Source: Candidatus Heimdallarchaeota archaeon
GTDB lineage: Archaea > Asgardarchaeota > Heimdallarchaeia > Heimdallarchaeales > Heimdallarchaeaceae
Assembly: GCA_016839875.1 (NCBI GenBank)
Contig: JAEOTK010000194.1
Coordinates: 1 to 16,829 of the forward strand
DNA length: 16,829 nt
Direction of reading: 5' to 3'
Part shown: piece by piece, positions 1 through 6,433 of the stretch
Numbering within the stretch: position 1 is the first letter of the stretch
Layout of the letters: every line of letters begins with the position of its first letter
The notes under the pieces: generated by a model
The model's input: only the letters and a program-made list of their open reading frames with translations
The model's database searches: none
Told to the model about the DNA's origin: nothing
Program-made: the position numbers and the translations under genes

Positions 1-753
1 CATTAAAGCACCTAATTCTGATATTTCTCCCTTTTCTATATACAGTCTAGCTTTTTCAGTTAAATCACCGATTTGCTGTAGAATTATGTTGAATTTCGAA
101 GGTTTGCTTTTCACAAGTTTTGCTACATTCTCAACATATTCTTTTGTAGATCTTACAATGTTACTATTTACAACCACCACATACAAGGGGACATCTGCCG
201 CTTTGACTTTATCAAAATTTTTTTGTTTGTAATATTGAATCCCTCCAAAGGTTGCTATCGAATTATCTATTCCTGAGGGATTACCATGTGAAATCTTCTC
301 AGCTTCGAAAGATATCTCATTTATCTCTTTCAAACCTAAGCTAAGATCCAAGTAAGAAGAAAGACTGGCTGAAGTTGCAACAGATACTGCTGCACTTGAT
401 CCCAATCCAACAGATGAAGGAAACTCTGAATCTATAGAGATGTGAGGTGATTTCCTTTTCTTTACTTTCTGGAGGATGGTTTTTGTGATGTAGTTAAAGG
501 AATCTAGTTCAGCTAAATTAAATTCTTGATCTTCTACAGTATAAGTTTGTGATGCTTCATCAAAAATGAACAAATGTTCAGGATAAATATCTGGTAATGC
601 TAAAGTAACTTGTTGGTCATGAGATCCTGATACAGTACATCTGGCTCTTTGATTTATAGCCATAACAATAGCTGGATGACCATAAACTACTGCATGTTCA
701 CCAAAGAGGATAACTTTTCCAGGTGCAGAAAAAGTTACTTCTTCATTATCCAT
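1..753 (-). CDS. mvk: Mevalonate kinase, C-terminus cut by window edge
   Basis: Reading the minus strand from the ATG at 751-753 gives 251 open codons that run off the left edge. The GHMP-kinase signatures are clear: PGKVILFGEHAVVYG near the N-terminus, the ATP-binding loop PSSVGLGSSAA at about residue 115, and KISHGNPSGIDNS. These are diagnostic of mevalonate kinase, which phosphorylates mevalonate in the cytoplasmic isoprenoid pathway that supplies archaeal membrane lipids. Family members are usually a little over 300 residues, so roughly the last 60-80, in the GHMP C-terminal domain, are missing. It lies 53 bp downstream of rpsB on the same strand, the order seen in many archaeal rpsB clusters. 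An AT-rich stretch about 25 nt before the ATG could be its own TATA box, so co-transcription is likely but not certain. Confidence 0.95.
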   Translation of the reverse strand, partial: MDNEEVTFSAPGKVILFGEHAVVYGHPAIVMAINQRARCTVSGSHDQQVTLALPDIYPEHLFIFDEASQTYTVEDQEFNLAELDSFNYITKTILQKVKKRKSPHISIDSEFPSSVGLGSSAAVSVATSASLSSYLDLSLGLKEINEISFEAEKISHGNPSGIDNSIATFGGIQYYKQKNFDKVKAADVPLYVVVVNSNIVRSTKEYVENVAKLVKSKPSKFNIILQQIGDLTEKARLYIEKGEISELGALM

Positions 754-806
754 AAATCAAATATAAATCAATAGAATAAAATCTTTTTCAAAAGAGTATT
801 GAAGAA

Positions 807-1442
807 CTAATCCTTCAATAACTTGAATGAAAAATCTTCAATTGTAGCTTCTAAATCTTCTGTATCTCCTATTTCTCCTCTAGCTCTTAGGATTTCTCTT
901 GTGAGAAGATAGTAGATTTGAGCAAGAGATTTTCTACCTTTGTTATTAACTGGTATAATCAGATCTACAAAACTAGTAGTATTGTCAGTATCACATAAAG
1001 CTATTACTGGAACTCCTCGGGAGCTCGCTTCAGTGAGAGCTTGCTTATCTGCTCTGGGATCTGTGAGAATAACGATTTCTGGTTCAATATAACCCTCGTA
1101 TGAAGGATTTGTTAAAGTACCAGGAATGAATCTTCCAGGAATTACCTTGAAACCTGCTATTCTAGCCATTTTTGTACTTGGAACTGATGCATATTGTCGA
1201 GTAGCAAACACAGCAACTTTTGAAGGTTCATAACGGCTGATAAATTTAGCTGCTAAGCGGATTCGTTCATCTGTTGTATTAACATCAAGAACATAAATCC
1301 CATCATTACGAACTCTATACTTGAATCGTTCCATGAATTTGGTGCATACACTTGTTCCTATGTGAATTCCAGAAACCAGGTAGGAATCACGGGGGATTAA
1401 AAGCATTTCATCCTTAATTTCTTCATTTAATTCATCTGACAT
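807..1442 (-). CDS. rpsB: 30S ribosomal protein S2 (archaeal type)
   Basis: This 211-residue protein is the archaeal/eukaryotic form of small-subunit ribosomal protein uS2. Family-typical stretches are visible: GIHIGTSVCTKFMERFKYRVRNDG near the N-terminus, FISRYEPSKVAVFATRQYA, and FIPGTLTNPSY followed by EPEIVILTDPRADKQALTEAS and GVPVIALCDTDN. The length matches archaeal S2, which lacks the long bacterial insertions. The chosen ATG is preceded by a TGAGG Shine-Dalgarno-like element (complement of 1450-1454) seven bases upstream. Its neighbours rpoN (upstream) and mvk (downstream) are typical archaeal partners, but the enolase and rpoK genes often found between rpoN and rpsB are absent. A 13-bp palindrome (1481-1493) sits in the 119-bp leader. 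Confidence 0.97.
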   Translation of the reverse strand: MSDELNEEIKDEMLLIPRDSYLVSGIHIGTSVCTKFMERFKYRVRNDGIYVLDVNTTDERIRLAAKFISRYEPSKVAVFATRQYASVPSTKMARIAGFKVIPGRFIPGTLTNPSYEGYIEPEIVILTDPRADKQALTEASSRGVPVIALCDTDNTTSFVDLIIPVNNKGRKSLAQIYYLLTREILRARGEIGDTEDLEATIEDFSFKLLKD

Positions 1443-1480
1443 ATTTAATCCTCAATACTATTGGGTTTGAATATATTTTT

Positions 1481-1493
1481 CTCACATTGTGAG
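1481..1493. promoter_or_regulatory. Palindrome in the rpsB upstream region
   Basis: CTCACATTGTGAG has perfect 5-bp arms around ATT. It lies 39 bp upstream of the rpsB ATG, just before an AT-rich TATA-like run (1471-1480 on the minus strand). It could be an operator or a small hairpin in the rpoN-rpsB transcript. Function is inferred from symmetry and position only. Confidence 0.35.
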
Positions 1494-1561
1494 CAATAAG
1501 ACCTCAAAGGGTTTGATTAAAAACTTTCTGTTCTTTAAGTAGGTAGAAAACACAATCCCTG

Positions 1562-1753
1562 TTAAGTAAAAGGCAGAAATTCTTCTATCAAATCAACGTG
1601 AGAGATAAGCATCCTTCTACAACACCATCTTTTTACATTGAGTTCATCAAGAACTTTGCTTGGCTTTTCACCATCAGAAACTTTCTTTGTAAAATCATCC
1701 CATTTGTCTGCAATAAGAGATCCACAAGTAAAACATCTTACAGGAATAATCAT
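1562..1753 (-). CDS. rpoN: DNA-directed RNA polymerase subunit N
   Basis: A 63-residue protein with the hallmark zinc site of archaeal RpoN / eukaryotic Rpb10: C7-x-x-C10 (RCFTCGSLI) and the adjacent pair C44-C45 in [11 protein letters not shown]. RpoN is a structural subunit of the archaeal RNA polymerase, joining the D/L platform to the large subunits. Length, the N-terminal [11 protein letters not shown] and the closing [11 protein letters not shown] region fit the family closely. It lies 119 bp upstream of rpsB and 56 bp downstream of the geranylgeranyl reductase, all on the minus strand. The usual partner rpl18e-rpl13-rps9 genes are not upstream of it here. No strong Shine-Dalgarno is evident before the ATG. 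Confidence 0.97.
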   Translation of the reverse strand: MIIPVRCFTCGSLIADKWDDFTKKVSDGEKPSKVLDELNVKRWCCRRMLISHVDLIEEFLPFT

Positions 1754-1809
1754 TTTAAGTCAGTTCTTTTTTTCACCGTATGCATTTAACTATTATGATT
1801 GGTGTTACT

Positions 1810-2982
1810 TCAAAATCCCCAATCTCTTGCTATTTTAAATCCTCTATAGAGTTGATAGAGACCTCTAGGTGATTTCAACAAAGAAGGGTGTTTTAGTAAA
1901 GAAACTAGAACTCTAACTTTATCCCATTTTTTGATGCGGTTAATGTATTTGCCATCTAAAACAGAAGCAAGTTTCTCTAGAAAATCATTAGACCGTGTAT
2001 AGAAGAAGTTATGACATTTGAGATTTACCTTTCTCATAAAGGGAAATTTATCTAGACTCTTAATATAAAGATTAGAATTAGAGGGTCTGTTGTTTTCATT
2101 TTCGGATAGCAATTTTCCTATAATTTCTCCAGCTACTCTACCACTTGTCATAGCTAACCTTATACCTCCATAGAAGATGGGATTAACCATTCCTGCAACA
2201 TCACCAACTAAGAAAATATTATCATCATTGATTTTCCTCAATGGTCCATTCATAGGTATCTGACCACCTATTTTCTTTTTTACAACACCCTTAATTCCTC
2301 GTTCCTTAAGAAATAATTCTAATCGTTTTTTCCTATCTTTTGCAGTTGTAACAATACCAACATTAGTATCATCCTTTCTAGGGAAGATCCAGCAATATCC
2401 AAAAGGGTATTTTTCAGCATTGAAATGAAACTCTAAATCGTCACTCCACACACCTTCAATTTTGTACTCTAAACCTTTTATCATGGGTTCTGGCTTAGGA
2501 AAAGAAAGTTCACTTGATAATTTTGCTTTATATCCTTCTGCTATGATTAGGTACTTGCTCTGATAGCTAGGTTTAGTTTCACCTTCTAGTTGAATATCAT
2601 AACCGTCTTGCTTTTTCGAAATTGCCTTGACTTTATTCGATATGAGAATTTTAGCTCCTAATTCAGATGCTCTATTCGCTAGCATTTGATCAAAAACAAC
2701 TCTGTTAATACTAAATGCATTGACATCTCCATAAACCATATGCTGATCAGACAAATGGATTTGACATCTTTGGAATTCTTTTACACATAATTCTTTATTA
2801 TCTGTAGGAAGTGAAAAATCCTCGAAAGCAAAGATGCTCAATCCTTCACCACATTGGACTGGTTGACCTATAATAGAATGCTCTTCAAAAACAATTGGCG
2901 TATGTCCTAAATGAGCAAGTGTAATTGCTGCTTGCAATCCAGCAGGACCAGCACCTATTATTGCCACACCAACTTTTTCCAT
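1810..2982 (-). CDS. Geranylgeranyl reductase family FAD oxidoreductase
   Basis: A 390-residue flavoprotein. The N-terminal Rossmann motif G10-x-G12-x-x-G15 (IIGAGPAGLQAA) binds FAD, followed by the P-x-x-CGEG motif at 41-47 whose cysteine (C44) lies near the flavin and substrate pocket in archaeal homologues. The family motif YCWIFPRKDDTNVG is at 196-209, and the second FAD motif GDVAGMVNPIFYGGI is at 260-274. These features match archaeal digeranylgeranylglycerophospholipid reductase, which saturates the isoprenoid chains of ether lipids at the membrane. Its position next to rpoN-rpsB-mvk puts two isoprenoid-lipid genes in one minus-strand cluster. The exact substrate (geranylgeranyl diphosphate, glycerophospholipid or a quinone side chain) cannot be read from sequence, since several paralogues are usual. 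The start is divergent from the aminotransferase. Confidence 0.9.
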   Translation of the reverse strand: MEKVGVAIIGAGPAGLQAAITLAHLGHTPIVFEEHSIIGQPVQCGEGLSIFAFEDFSLPTDNKELCVKEFQRCQIHLSDQHMVYGDVNAFSINRVVFDQMLANRASELGAKILISNKVKAISKKQDGYDIQLEGETKPSYQSKYLIIAEGYKAKLSSELSFPKPEPMIKGLEYKIEGVWSDDLEFHFNAEKYPFGYCWIFPRKDDTNVGIVTTAKDRKKRLELFLKERGIKGVVKKKIGGQIPMNGPLRKINDDNIFLVGDVAGMVNPIFYGGIRLAMTSGRVAGEIIGKLLSENENNRPSNSNLYIKSLDKFPFMRKVNLKCHNFFYTRSNDFLEKLASVLDGKYINRIKKWDKVRVLVSLLKHPSLLKSPRGLYQLYRGFKIARDWGF

Positions 2983-3046
2983 AAATTCTCATGCTTTTCC
3001 TACTTCAAAAATCTAGCGGAAAAATATCTAATAGTGCAAAAGGAAA

Positions 3047-3055
3047 TCTTTTTAG
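3047..3055 (+). promoter_or_regulatory. Candidate TATA box for the aminotransferase gene
   Basis: TCTTTTTAG preceded by the purine-rich AAAAGGAAA (a BRE-like sequence) lies about 60 bp before the ATG at 3112. A start about 25 bp downstream would leave a leader of roughly 30-40 nt holding the GGAGA ribosome-binding site at 3100-3104. Assigned by pattern and position only. Confidence 0.4.
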
Positions 3056-3111
3056 TTAGACTATTTTTCTCAGATACAGTTCTGAGGTAGGTATTAAACG
3101 GAGAAAACAAA

Positions 3112-4389
3112 ATGGATCCAATGAGAAGTATATTAGCTGAGTGGACACAACAAATTCCAGAGAGTGAAATTCGAAGGCTTCTGAAAAGCAAAACAAAATA
3201 TTATCTTGCAGGGGGTTTACCAGGTAATCTACCAACCAAAGTTTTCCCTGAAATATTAAGAGAATTAGCTGAGTATTACGATTCAGATCCTCAAAATGTT
3301 ATCAATGAATTTCAATATGGACAAACAGCAGGATGGCCAGGACTTAGAAAAGTACTTGCTGAAAGATTGGTAAAAAAAGACAAGATTACTACAATTAGTG
3401 GAGCTCAAGATTGGGAACAGATTCTAATATCAACTGGATCTCAACAAGCAGTCTACTTAGCATTGGATATTTTGATAAATCCAGGAGACATAGTTGTTAC
3501 TCCTTCACCTGCATACCTAGGATTTGTTACTACAGTTGTTAAAGTTGGAGGACACGTTGTTACAGCTCCAACAGATTCTGAAGGATTAATTCCCGAATAT
3601 GTTGAAGATACAATAATTAAAGCTGAAAAAGAATTTGGGAAGAAGGTTAAAATTCTCTACGTTGTAGAAGACAGTGATAATCCAAAAGGGACAACTCTTT
3701 CTGTAAAACGAAGAGAGGAATTATTCAACATTGCAGAACAACATGATGTTATAGTCATATGTGATGCTGCATACAAAGAGATGCAGTTTGAGCAAAAAAG
3801 ACCCACTATGAAAACATTAGACAAAGATAATTCGAGAGTTATTTACACATCAACCTCATCTAAAGAAGCTGCTCCATTAAGAATTGGTTATACCTTAATG
3901 CCAGAGTTCCTTCATACTGAGGCAGAAAAAGCTAAAGGTTATCTTGATTTATGTACCCCTACATTGACACAAAGAGTCGCTGAGATTTACTATGACAAAT
4001 ACATAGAAGAGCATCTTCCACCAATCATCCAGAAATACAAAGAACAAAAGGATGTTGCATATCAAGCTTTACTGGACACATTTCCAGAAGGAGATTTTAC
4101 AAATCCAACAGGTGGATTCTTTATTTGGTGGCAACCTAAAGGAGAAAAGGCATTTACTTTTGATGTAAATAAATTCAATCAAAATATCTTACTTCCTAAC
4201 GAAGTTCTTGTTGTACCAGGTAGAGCATTTTATCCACCTGAAGGACACTCATATGATCCTGAAGGAAGACAAATCGAACCTCTTAAAGTTATCAAAGGAG
4301 GTATGAGAATTGGATACTCTTTTGTTTCTAAAGATTTGATTGATGTAGGTGTTAGAAAACTCGGTAATCTCCTCAAAGAAAATCTGTAA
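3112..4389 (+). CDS. PLP-dependent class I/II aminotransferase
   Basis: A 425-residue fold-type I aminotransferase. Visible landmarks are the N-terminal substrate loop GGLPGNLP, QYGQTAGWPGLRKVLAERL, the cofactor phosphate-binding STGSQQA, DNPKG (PLP-ring asparagine), DAAYKEM (aspartate to the pyridine nitrogen plus tyrosine), the Schiff-base lysine K251 in STSSKEAAPLRIGY, and the carboxylate-binding arginine in GGMRIGYSF. The arrangement resembles the LysN / archaeal multiple-substrate (2-aminoadipate, aromatic or branched-chain) aminotransferase group, so it moves amino groups between an amino acid and 2-oxoglutarate in the cytoplasm. Exact substrate is unknown. GGAGA at 3100-3104, seven bases upstream, supports this start over the in-frame ATG at 3121. 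It is transcribed alone, divergent from the reductase, and ends in clustered T tracts. Confidence 0.92.
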   Translation: MDPMRSILAEWTQQIPESEIRRLLKSKTKYYLAGGLPGNLPTKVFPEILRELAEYYDSDPQNVINEFQYGQTAGWPGLRKVLAERLVKKDKITTISGAQDWEQILISTGSQQAVYLALDILINPGDIVVTPSPAYLGFVTTVVKVGGHVVTAPTDSEGLIPEYVEDTIIKAEKEFGKKVKILYVVEDSDNPKGTTLSVKRREELFNIAEQHDVIVICDAAYKEMQFEQKRPTMKTLDKDNSRVIYTSTSSKEAAPLRIGYTLMPEFLHTEAEKAKGYLDLCTPTLTQRVAEIYYDKYIEEHLPPIIQKYKEQKDVAYQALLDTFPEGDFTNPTGGFFIWWQPKGEKAFTFDVNKFNQNILLPNEVLVVPGRAFYPPEGHSYDPEGRQIEPLKVIKGGMRIGYSFVSKDLIDVGVRKLGNLLKENL

Positions 4390-4411
4390 AAAATCGACCT
4401 TTAATCGACTA

Positions 4412-4450
4412 TTTTTCCTTATTTTTTCTCTCATTTTTAGCTATTTTTTT
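4412..4450 (+). terminator. Oligo-T terminator cluster after the aminotransferase
   Basis: Four T tracts of five to seven bases occur within about 40 bp, starting 22 bp after the stop codon. No inverted repeat precedes them. Runs of U without a hairpin are the known archaeal intrinsic terminator form. Confidence 0.6.
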
Positions 4451-4617
4451 AATACTCACAATTGAGTAACATAATTTCGTCAGAAACTTTAACAGATTGC
4501 ATTTAGAGAGAAAATTACTCATTTCGTGAAATTTCCTTCTATTTCCTCTCATAAAAAATTAATTTTTAACGTATTTTGCTGTTAGACGTTGTGTAATAAC
4601 GGAATTTCTATACTTAA

Positions 4618-4635
4618 CCGAAAAGGTTTTTAATA
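4618..4635 (+). promoter_or_regulatory. BRE/TATA promoter of the histone-fold gene
   Basis: CCGAAAAG (BRE-like) followed directly by GTTTTTAATA (TATA box) is one of the cleanest archaeal core promoters in the window. A start 25 bp downstream gives a 5' leader of about 45 nt before the ATG at 4703. Immediately after the TATA box lies a small inverted repeat, ACAAC-AGCAA-GTTGT (4637-4651), which could be an operator. The rest of the 313-bp gap before the gene (4390-4702) shows only the T tracts described separately. Confidence 0.6.
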
Positions 4636-4702
4636 GACAACAGCAAGTTGTTAACGTACTTACTCACAGAGTAGGTTCAAAACCGACAGAAGTGCAATCT
4701 AA

Positions 4703-4873
4703 ATGATGATCGTACAATCAAAAGTTCGAGACTATATCAAGGAACTTGGTGATTACAAGGTTGGTGGAGATCTTCTTAAAGCATTAGATGAAAAGCTTGC
4801 AAAGATGGTTAAACTTGCAGCTGGTAGAGCTAAAGCAAATGGAAGAAAAACTGTTTCCGCAAGAGACCTTTAG
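4703..4873 (+). CDS. Small archaeal histone-fold protein (DUF1931-like)
   Basis: A 56-residue ORF, MMIVQSKVRDYIKELG to ANGRKTVSARDL, ending at TAG 4871-4873. It keeps the histone-fold layout: short helix 1 (SKVRDYIKELG), a V-G-G-D loop, a long central helix (LLKALDEKLAKMVKLAAGRAKANG), the loop RKT (the paired-element residues of archaeal histones) and helix 3 beginning VSARDL. The ending G-RKTV-x-A-x-DL is closely shared by archaeal histones and the DUF1931 family. It probably dimerises and binds DNA, but it is shorter than canonical 65-70-residue histones, with helix 3 nearly absent, so wrapping activity is unsure. Two adjacent ATGs (4703 and 4706) are possible starts. It has its own promoter and terminator, so it is a single-gene unit, probably well expressed. 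Confidence 0.85.
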   Translation: MMIVQSKVRDYIKELGDYKVGGDLLKALDEKLAKMVKLAAGRAKANGRKTVSARDL

Positions 4874-4897
4874 AAAAGCCAGAGACCTCTAAGTAAA

Positions 4898-4932
4898 AAG
4901 AAAGTTCTAACTTTCTTCTTTTTTATTTTTTC
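4898..4932 (+). terminator. Hairpin plus oligo-T terminator of the histone-fold gene
   Basis: A perfect 9-bp inverted repeat, AAGAAAGTT / AACTTTCTT (4898-4906 and 4909-4917), is followed by a T-rich run to about 4932. Its symmetry also suits termination of the converging minus-strand transcript that ends at 4943. A true stem-loop with a T tail is closer to the bacterial form than the plain T tracts elsewhere in the window. Confidence 0.7.
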
Positions 4933-4942
4933 TTATAATCCG

Positions 4943-5497
4943 TCAAAATGTGAAATCATCCTCTGATTCTTCTGGGATGTATTTTGTCACTGATATTTCA
5001 GGGATGGGTGATAGCGCTAAATATGTCCATTTACCTAAAACCTCAACAATGAGATAATAATCTGGGTTATCCAGTAATACCTTCCCATGAGTGATTTTAG
5101 AGGCAATTGAGGTTATAATCTCATTTCTAGGTATGGTGGTATGACGACGTCGGAGATTTATTTTCCAGGTGTCATCAGTTTTAATCTGTGAAGAGAAAGC
5201 TTCTGATGCTACTTCAAAATCATTAAAACTAGTAGAAATACGATACTGAATAGGAACTATCTTTAGAACATATCTTAACACAGATGCGTCATTTTCTATG
5301 ATACTCTTTGCTTCCTCTAAAGCATGTATTGGATCTTTTGTCAACCTCGCTAATGACAAACCAGATATTTCAGTAACAGGTGAAACCTTCACATCTTCAT
5401 ACTCAAGAATTTCACTAAATAGATAATATAGCTCACTTGATGCATTCCGTTCCAAGGTTCTTGCACTTGAGATTAATAGTCCCAAATATTCTTCCAT
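4943..5497 (-). CDS. THUMP-domain RNA-binding protein, Tan1-like
   Basis: A 184-residue protein whose C-terminal half is a THUMP domain: WKINLRRRHTTIPRNEIITSIASKI followed by GKVLLDNPDYYLIVEVLGKWTYLALSP. THUMP domains bind tRNA. A stand-alone THUMP protein of this size and layout matches the archaeal relatives of yeast Tan1 (COG1818), the tRNA-binding partner for N4-acetylcytidine formation. The N-terminal part (residues 1-60) has the preceding alpha/beta region and no catalytic motif. It is therefore probably a tRNA-recognition adaptor acting with an acetyltransferase of the TmcA/Kre33 type encoded elsewhere. It is last in a run of four minus-strand genes, 51 bp after the membrane protein, with no obvious functional link to them. 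Confidence 0.82.
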   Translation of the reverse strand: MEEYLGLLISSARTLERNASSELYYLFSEILEYEDVKVSPVTEISGLSLARLTKDPIHALEEAKSIIENDASVLRYVLKIVPIQYRISTSFNDFEVASEAFSSQIKTDDTWKINLRRRHTTIPRNEIITSIASKITHGKVLLDNPDYYLIVEVLGKWTYLALSPIPEISVTKYIPEESEDDFTF

Positions 5498-5548
5498 GTA
5501 TTAGACAAAATTACTCCACAAATTAACTTTGCTCTTTAAGTTCTATTA

Positions 5549-6361
5549 CTAAATATTGTCACTAGAATGTGAATGTTTAGAATTTTTAGCAATACGCTTT
5601 GCTATTAGGACAATAACAGATATTCCAAATAAGAAGTATAATCCTCCATCAAACAGAAAGAAAGCTGTTAATCCATAGAGGATGGAAACAAACCCCCTGG
5701 ATATTGACAACCCCTCTAGAAGATGAGGTATCTTCAAAATAAGAGTAGCACCAATAATATACAACATTGGAGAAAGGGTAATTGAAATTAATTTTGTTCT
5801 CATAGTAATTCCTCGATGCCAAATTGGAATTTCAGGATTGAATCCATTAGGTTTTCTTTCAGATTTAGATAAGAGAAGTGGAAAAGAATTTCTAAGATGT
5901 TTGATTTGATCACGTCTAACAGAGGTGAAAGTATATCCTAACACTTCAAATTTCTTCATGAGCTTATAAGCTTGATTAAAGTTTACTCGGATATCCAAGA
6001 TAAGAAGTCGTTGTGGTCTTATTCTAATGAGATATTTATTCTCATATGTTAATAGGTAGATACCAAGTAGTTTTGAAAATTGCCAAGATCTACTTCGATT
6101 GAATTCTTTGAAGGAAAATTCCTGTTTTTCAAAATCTAGTATAACATCTCCTTTAACAAAAATGTAAACAATAATAACTAGCAAGGCATTTAGAATCCCA
6201 AAATATAGCCAGAGAGACAGACCAAACAAATTTCCAATAAGAACATTATTTCGATAAGGCACGTAATAGATAACTGCAGTAATAGATAACAATAGGATTA
6301 TTACTGATATCCTTACACGTACCTTCTGAATGAATATGGAATCATCTGGTTCTTTGAACAT
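5549..6361 (-). CDS. Membrane protein of unknown function
   Basis: I do not recognise this 270-residue protein. Hydrophobic stretches predict transmembrane helices at about 15-35 (VRISVIILLLSITAVIYYV), 45-69, 190-209 and 224-255; the last is long enough for one or two helices. Between the two helix pairs lies a soluble section (about 70-185) rich in basic and beta-type residues, with EKQEFSFKEF and NKYLIRIRPQRLLILDI resembling a membrane-associated PH-like or YdbT-like strand pattern, though this is only an impression. The C-terminal tail is short and polar (SKHSHSSDN). It sits between the FkbH-like gene (72 bp upstream) and the THUMP gene (51 bp downstream) on the same strand, so it may belong to the FkbH/deacetylase unit. 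Confidence 0.75.
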   Translation of the reverse strand: MFKEPDDSIFIQKVRVRISVIILLLSITAVIYYVPYRNNVLIGNLFGLSLWLYFGILNALLVIIVYIFVKGDVILDFEKQEFSFKEFNRSRSWQFSKLLGIYLLTYENKYLIRIRPQRLLILDIRVNFNQAYKLMKKFEVLGYTFTSVRRDQIKHLRNSFPLLLSKSERKPNGFNPEIPIWHRGITMRTKLISITLSPMLYIIGATLILKIPHLLEGLSISRGFVSILYGLTAFFLFDGGLYFLFGISVIVLIAKRIAKNSKHSHSSDNI

Positions 6362-6433
6362 TCAAATATAAATCATCATGAAAAGTTATGAATTTTTCCT
6401 TAAAACAGACAATAGGAATGACGTATAAACAGT

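Noticed and set aside
1598..1838. Plus-strand ORFs opposite rpoN
   Set aside because: They are antisense to a clearly conserved gene, with no family similarity.
4391..4410. Hairpin terminator right after the aminotransferase
   Set aside because: AATCGAC occurs twice here as a direct, not inverted, repeat, so no stem forms; the T tracts after it are the likelier signal.
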